Below, piece by piece: positions 62,024 to 64,000 of a DNA stretch of 64,000 nt (position 1 is the first letter of the stretch; the number at the start of each line of letters is the position of its first letter). The notes beneath the pieces were generated by a model, which worked only from the letters and a program-made list of their open reading frames with translations, had not been told where the DNA came from and did not search any database. Location: NCBI GenBank assembly GCA_951213105.1, contig OX578139.1, positions 69,688,754 to 69,752,753 of the forward strand. The letters run 5' to 3'. The stretch comes from Amaurobius ferox (lineage: Eukaryota; Arthropoda; Arachnida; Araneae; Amaurobiidae). A program made the translations under genes and the position numbers.

Positions 62024-63482
62024 CGTTTGCGAATGGGAAATGATTCCATTTGTAAAGAAAATATAAGTGAAATATAAATAAAGAAAAATTGTTTTCTTTA
62101 AAATAATTTGAAATAAATAAAAGATAAACAACTCTGTATATCTACAGCACATGAGAACGATTTCGGCGGGACTCTTGTCCCCTATCGCGAGCGTCTCGAC
62201 CATTAAATCGTATTCCGAAAGATTTCCATGAAAATTAGAGTTGTACTTTGTTAGTGATAGTCTGCTACTAACAAAGTTTTGTACCCTATGGCAATAGATG
62301 CCTTTTCTACCAGTGCGTGCGATTTTTTCGCACTCTGAGATAGTTGTTTTTGTCCAATAAATAATATGACCGAATTTTGAAGAATAAAAGAACAAACATA
62401 TTTTAATTTGATGTGTTTTGCTTTGGTGCTTTCCGCTTTTTTCTCGGGTATAATCATATAAACATAAAACTCTTTTAATTTATAAACTCAAAAATTGTGT
62501 CAAAATGGGTTTGTAGATGCTATCCTACTATTTAAAAAAATTGAATTATCTGTGGTGGCATTTATTACGTTTTAGTGTGCATTCGTTTCAAAATTTACAG
62601 AATTAATTTTCCTGTTATTGCTGTATTCATATAGAAATTATCGTTTTAATGAAAATTTTCAAATTCAAGGTTTTGACCGAAAAGTATATTTAAAGTCCAT
62701 TTTGAACACGTTCGTGAAAGTGTGCGACTGTGTTTGCATTTGAATGTGCATGTGTGAATATATGTGTGGGTGTGTCTATGAGATGTTGATTTTTTTACCC
62801 GAGGAACGGTATAATTTTATGTAGGACTGACACCTCTGTTATGCATAAAAAAATAATTTCAAACCTTTCAAAGTGATCCAGATAGCGATAGTATGTATTC
62901 TAAAAATATTTTAAATATGCTAATTTAAAAGTATATATTATTATTTTCGACATAAATTTCTATTTGAATGTATTCAATCCTATTATCCGTTAATTATCTC
63001 AAAGTAGCTAATGAATGTAATTAATATTGAACTGCGAAATATTAGTTATATACATTATTATACAAATATTTCTAGTCATAGTTTTCAATTTTGTAAAGTA
63101 GAATGTTATGTATTTACTACATATCCGAATTAATAAACATGCTTTTCATATTTTTTAAATAATAAAAGCATTACCTCAACTGCTGTAATATGTTCTAAAA
63201 TTGTTTGGACTGTAGATCTCCATTCGACTTTCGTAGAATTTCATACTCCGTATGGTTACATCCGTCTGTATAACTATCAGTTTCAGAGTGAGAAAATGCT
63301 CTTCGAATGCGCTTTCGTTTGGAAGAGGCTCTAACAAGTTTTTTTCCTTAATTTTTGAATACAGACACGTCAACAAATTTTATATCATTTAAAAATGCTT
63401 AATTTTAAAGTTCATAGATGGCGCCACTGGTCATTTTTATTTAATGGCAACTTTATTACGTAATAAAAGATAAAAGATGACG

Positions 63483-63570
63483 GGCCCAATGGTCGAGAGG
63501 TTATAACCTGCATGCACAGGTGTCGCCGCGAAGGGGTCAAGAGTTTATGAGATCGAACCCCGCCGGGGCC
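63483..63570 (+). other. tRNA-like sequence in repeat unit 3
   Basis: Identical closing stem to unit 2 (ACGGGCCC / GGGCCCGT), same A box and B-box-like motif. Confidence 0.5.
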
Positions 63571-64000
63571 CGTTTGCGAATGGGAAATGATTCCATTTGT
63601 AAAGAAAATATAAGTGAAATATAAATAAAGAAAAATTGTTTTCTTTAAAATGATTTGAAATAAATAAAAGATAAACAACTCTGTATATCTACTGCACATG
63701 AGAACGATTTCGGCGGGACTCTTATCCCCTATCGCGAGCGTCTCGACCATTAAATCATATTCCGAAAGATTTCCATGAAAATTAGAGTTGTACTTTGTTA
63801 GTGATAGTCTGCTACTAACAAAGTTTTGTACCCAATGGCAATAGATGCCTTTTCTACCAGTGCGTGCGAATTTTTCGCACTCTGAGATAGTTGTTTTTAT
63901 CCAATAAATAATATGACCTTATTTTGAAGAATAAAAGAACAAACAGATTTTAATTTGATGTGTTTTGCTTTGGTGCTTTCCGCTTTTTTCTCGGGTATAA

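Larger units (their letters stand above)
60319..64000. repeat. 1547-bp tandem array, 2.4 copies visible
   Basis: CATAGATGGCGCCACTGGTC occurs at 60319, 61866 and 63413, an exact 1547-bp period twice. Copies differ by scattered single-base changes with no indels large enough to change the period. The array continues past the window. Each unit has a tRNA-like block, an 11-bp hairpin (ACTTTGTTAGT / ACTAACAAAGT), a second hairpin (GTGCGA / TCGCAC) and an AT-rich remainder. Minus-strand frames of 112-185 residues run through the tRNA-like block and are not taken as genes. Confidence 0.92.

Noticed and set aside
60318..62395. Minus-strand open frames of 176 and 185 residues (and a partial one at 63412-63750) in the 1547-bp units
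   Set aside because: They are near-identical only because the DNA is recently duplicated, run antisense through the tRNA-like block, and show no domain or coding signature.

Overview
The window looks like eukaryotic nuclear DNA from an arthropod, most likely a spider. It is AT-rich. It has one spliced gene with GT-AG introns of 1.8-7.1 kb, many AT and GT microsatellites, and a dense load of animal transposons: Tc1/mariner lineages (one with a DUF4817-type N-terminus), hAT, a jockey-like LINE, tRNA-derived SINEs and Helitron-like elements. The organism call is inference from the repeat families. I see no operons, CRISPR arrays or prokaryotic signals.

Region 1 (1-26 kb) holds the only host gene I can support. 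It is on the + strand, with six exons at 3215-3299, 10440-10558, 14618-14738, 16590-16768, 19599-19719 and 25258-25570. Splice phases alternate 1/2/1/2/1, and the 5' end lies upstream or was not recognised. The protein is three tandem six-cysteine modules, each split over two exons, followed by a linker and a C-terminal hydrophobic tail like a GPI-anchor signal or terminal membrane anchor. I could not name the family. Its introns and 5' flank hold Tc1/mariner relics, a MITE, tRNA-derived SINEs with target-site duplications, a 2.25-kb inverted-repeat element, a Helitron-like element and several tandem repeats.

Region 2 (26-38 kb) is AT-rich, with microsatellites, a 108-bp near-perfect foldback, a 186-bp tandem duplication split cleanly by a 992-bp Helitron-like element, and a Tc1-type MITE. 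Region 3 (38.2-43.9 kb) is a complex tandem repeat invaded at a TA by a Tc1/mariner-like element with a DUF4817-type transposase pseudogene, itself invaded by a 1.68-kb hAT pseudogene; the empty TA site survives in a neighbouring repeat copy. Region 4 (44.7-51.5 kb) holds a mariner pseudogene, three Helitron-like copies, two copies of a 1.33-kb hairpin-ended element (one nested), a Penelope-like 3' end with a hammerhead-ribozyme-like core, and a SINE.

Region 5 (52.4-56.1 kb) is a 5'-truncated jockey-like LINE on the minus strand whose two ORFs each carry one in-frame stop and no frameshift. Region 6 (57.3-60.3 kb) is a Tc1 pseudogene split by a dimeric tRNA-derived SINE, then an inverted copy of the hairpin-ended element. 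Region 7 (60.3-64 kb) is a tandem array with an exact 1547-bp period; each unit carries a tRNA-like sequence and two hairpins, and the array runs off the window.
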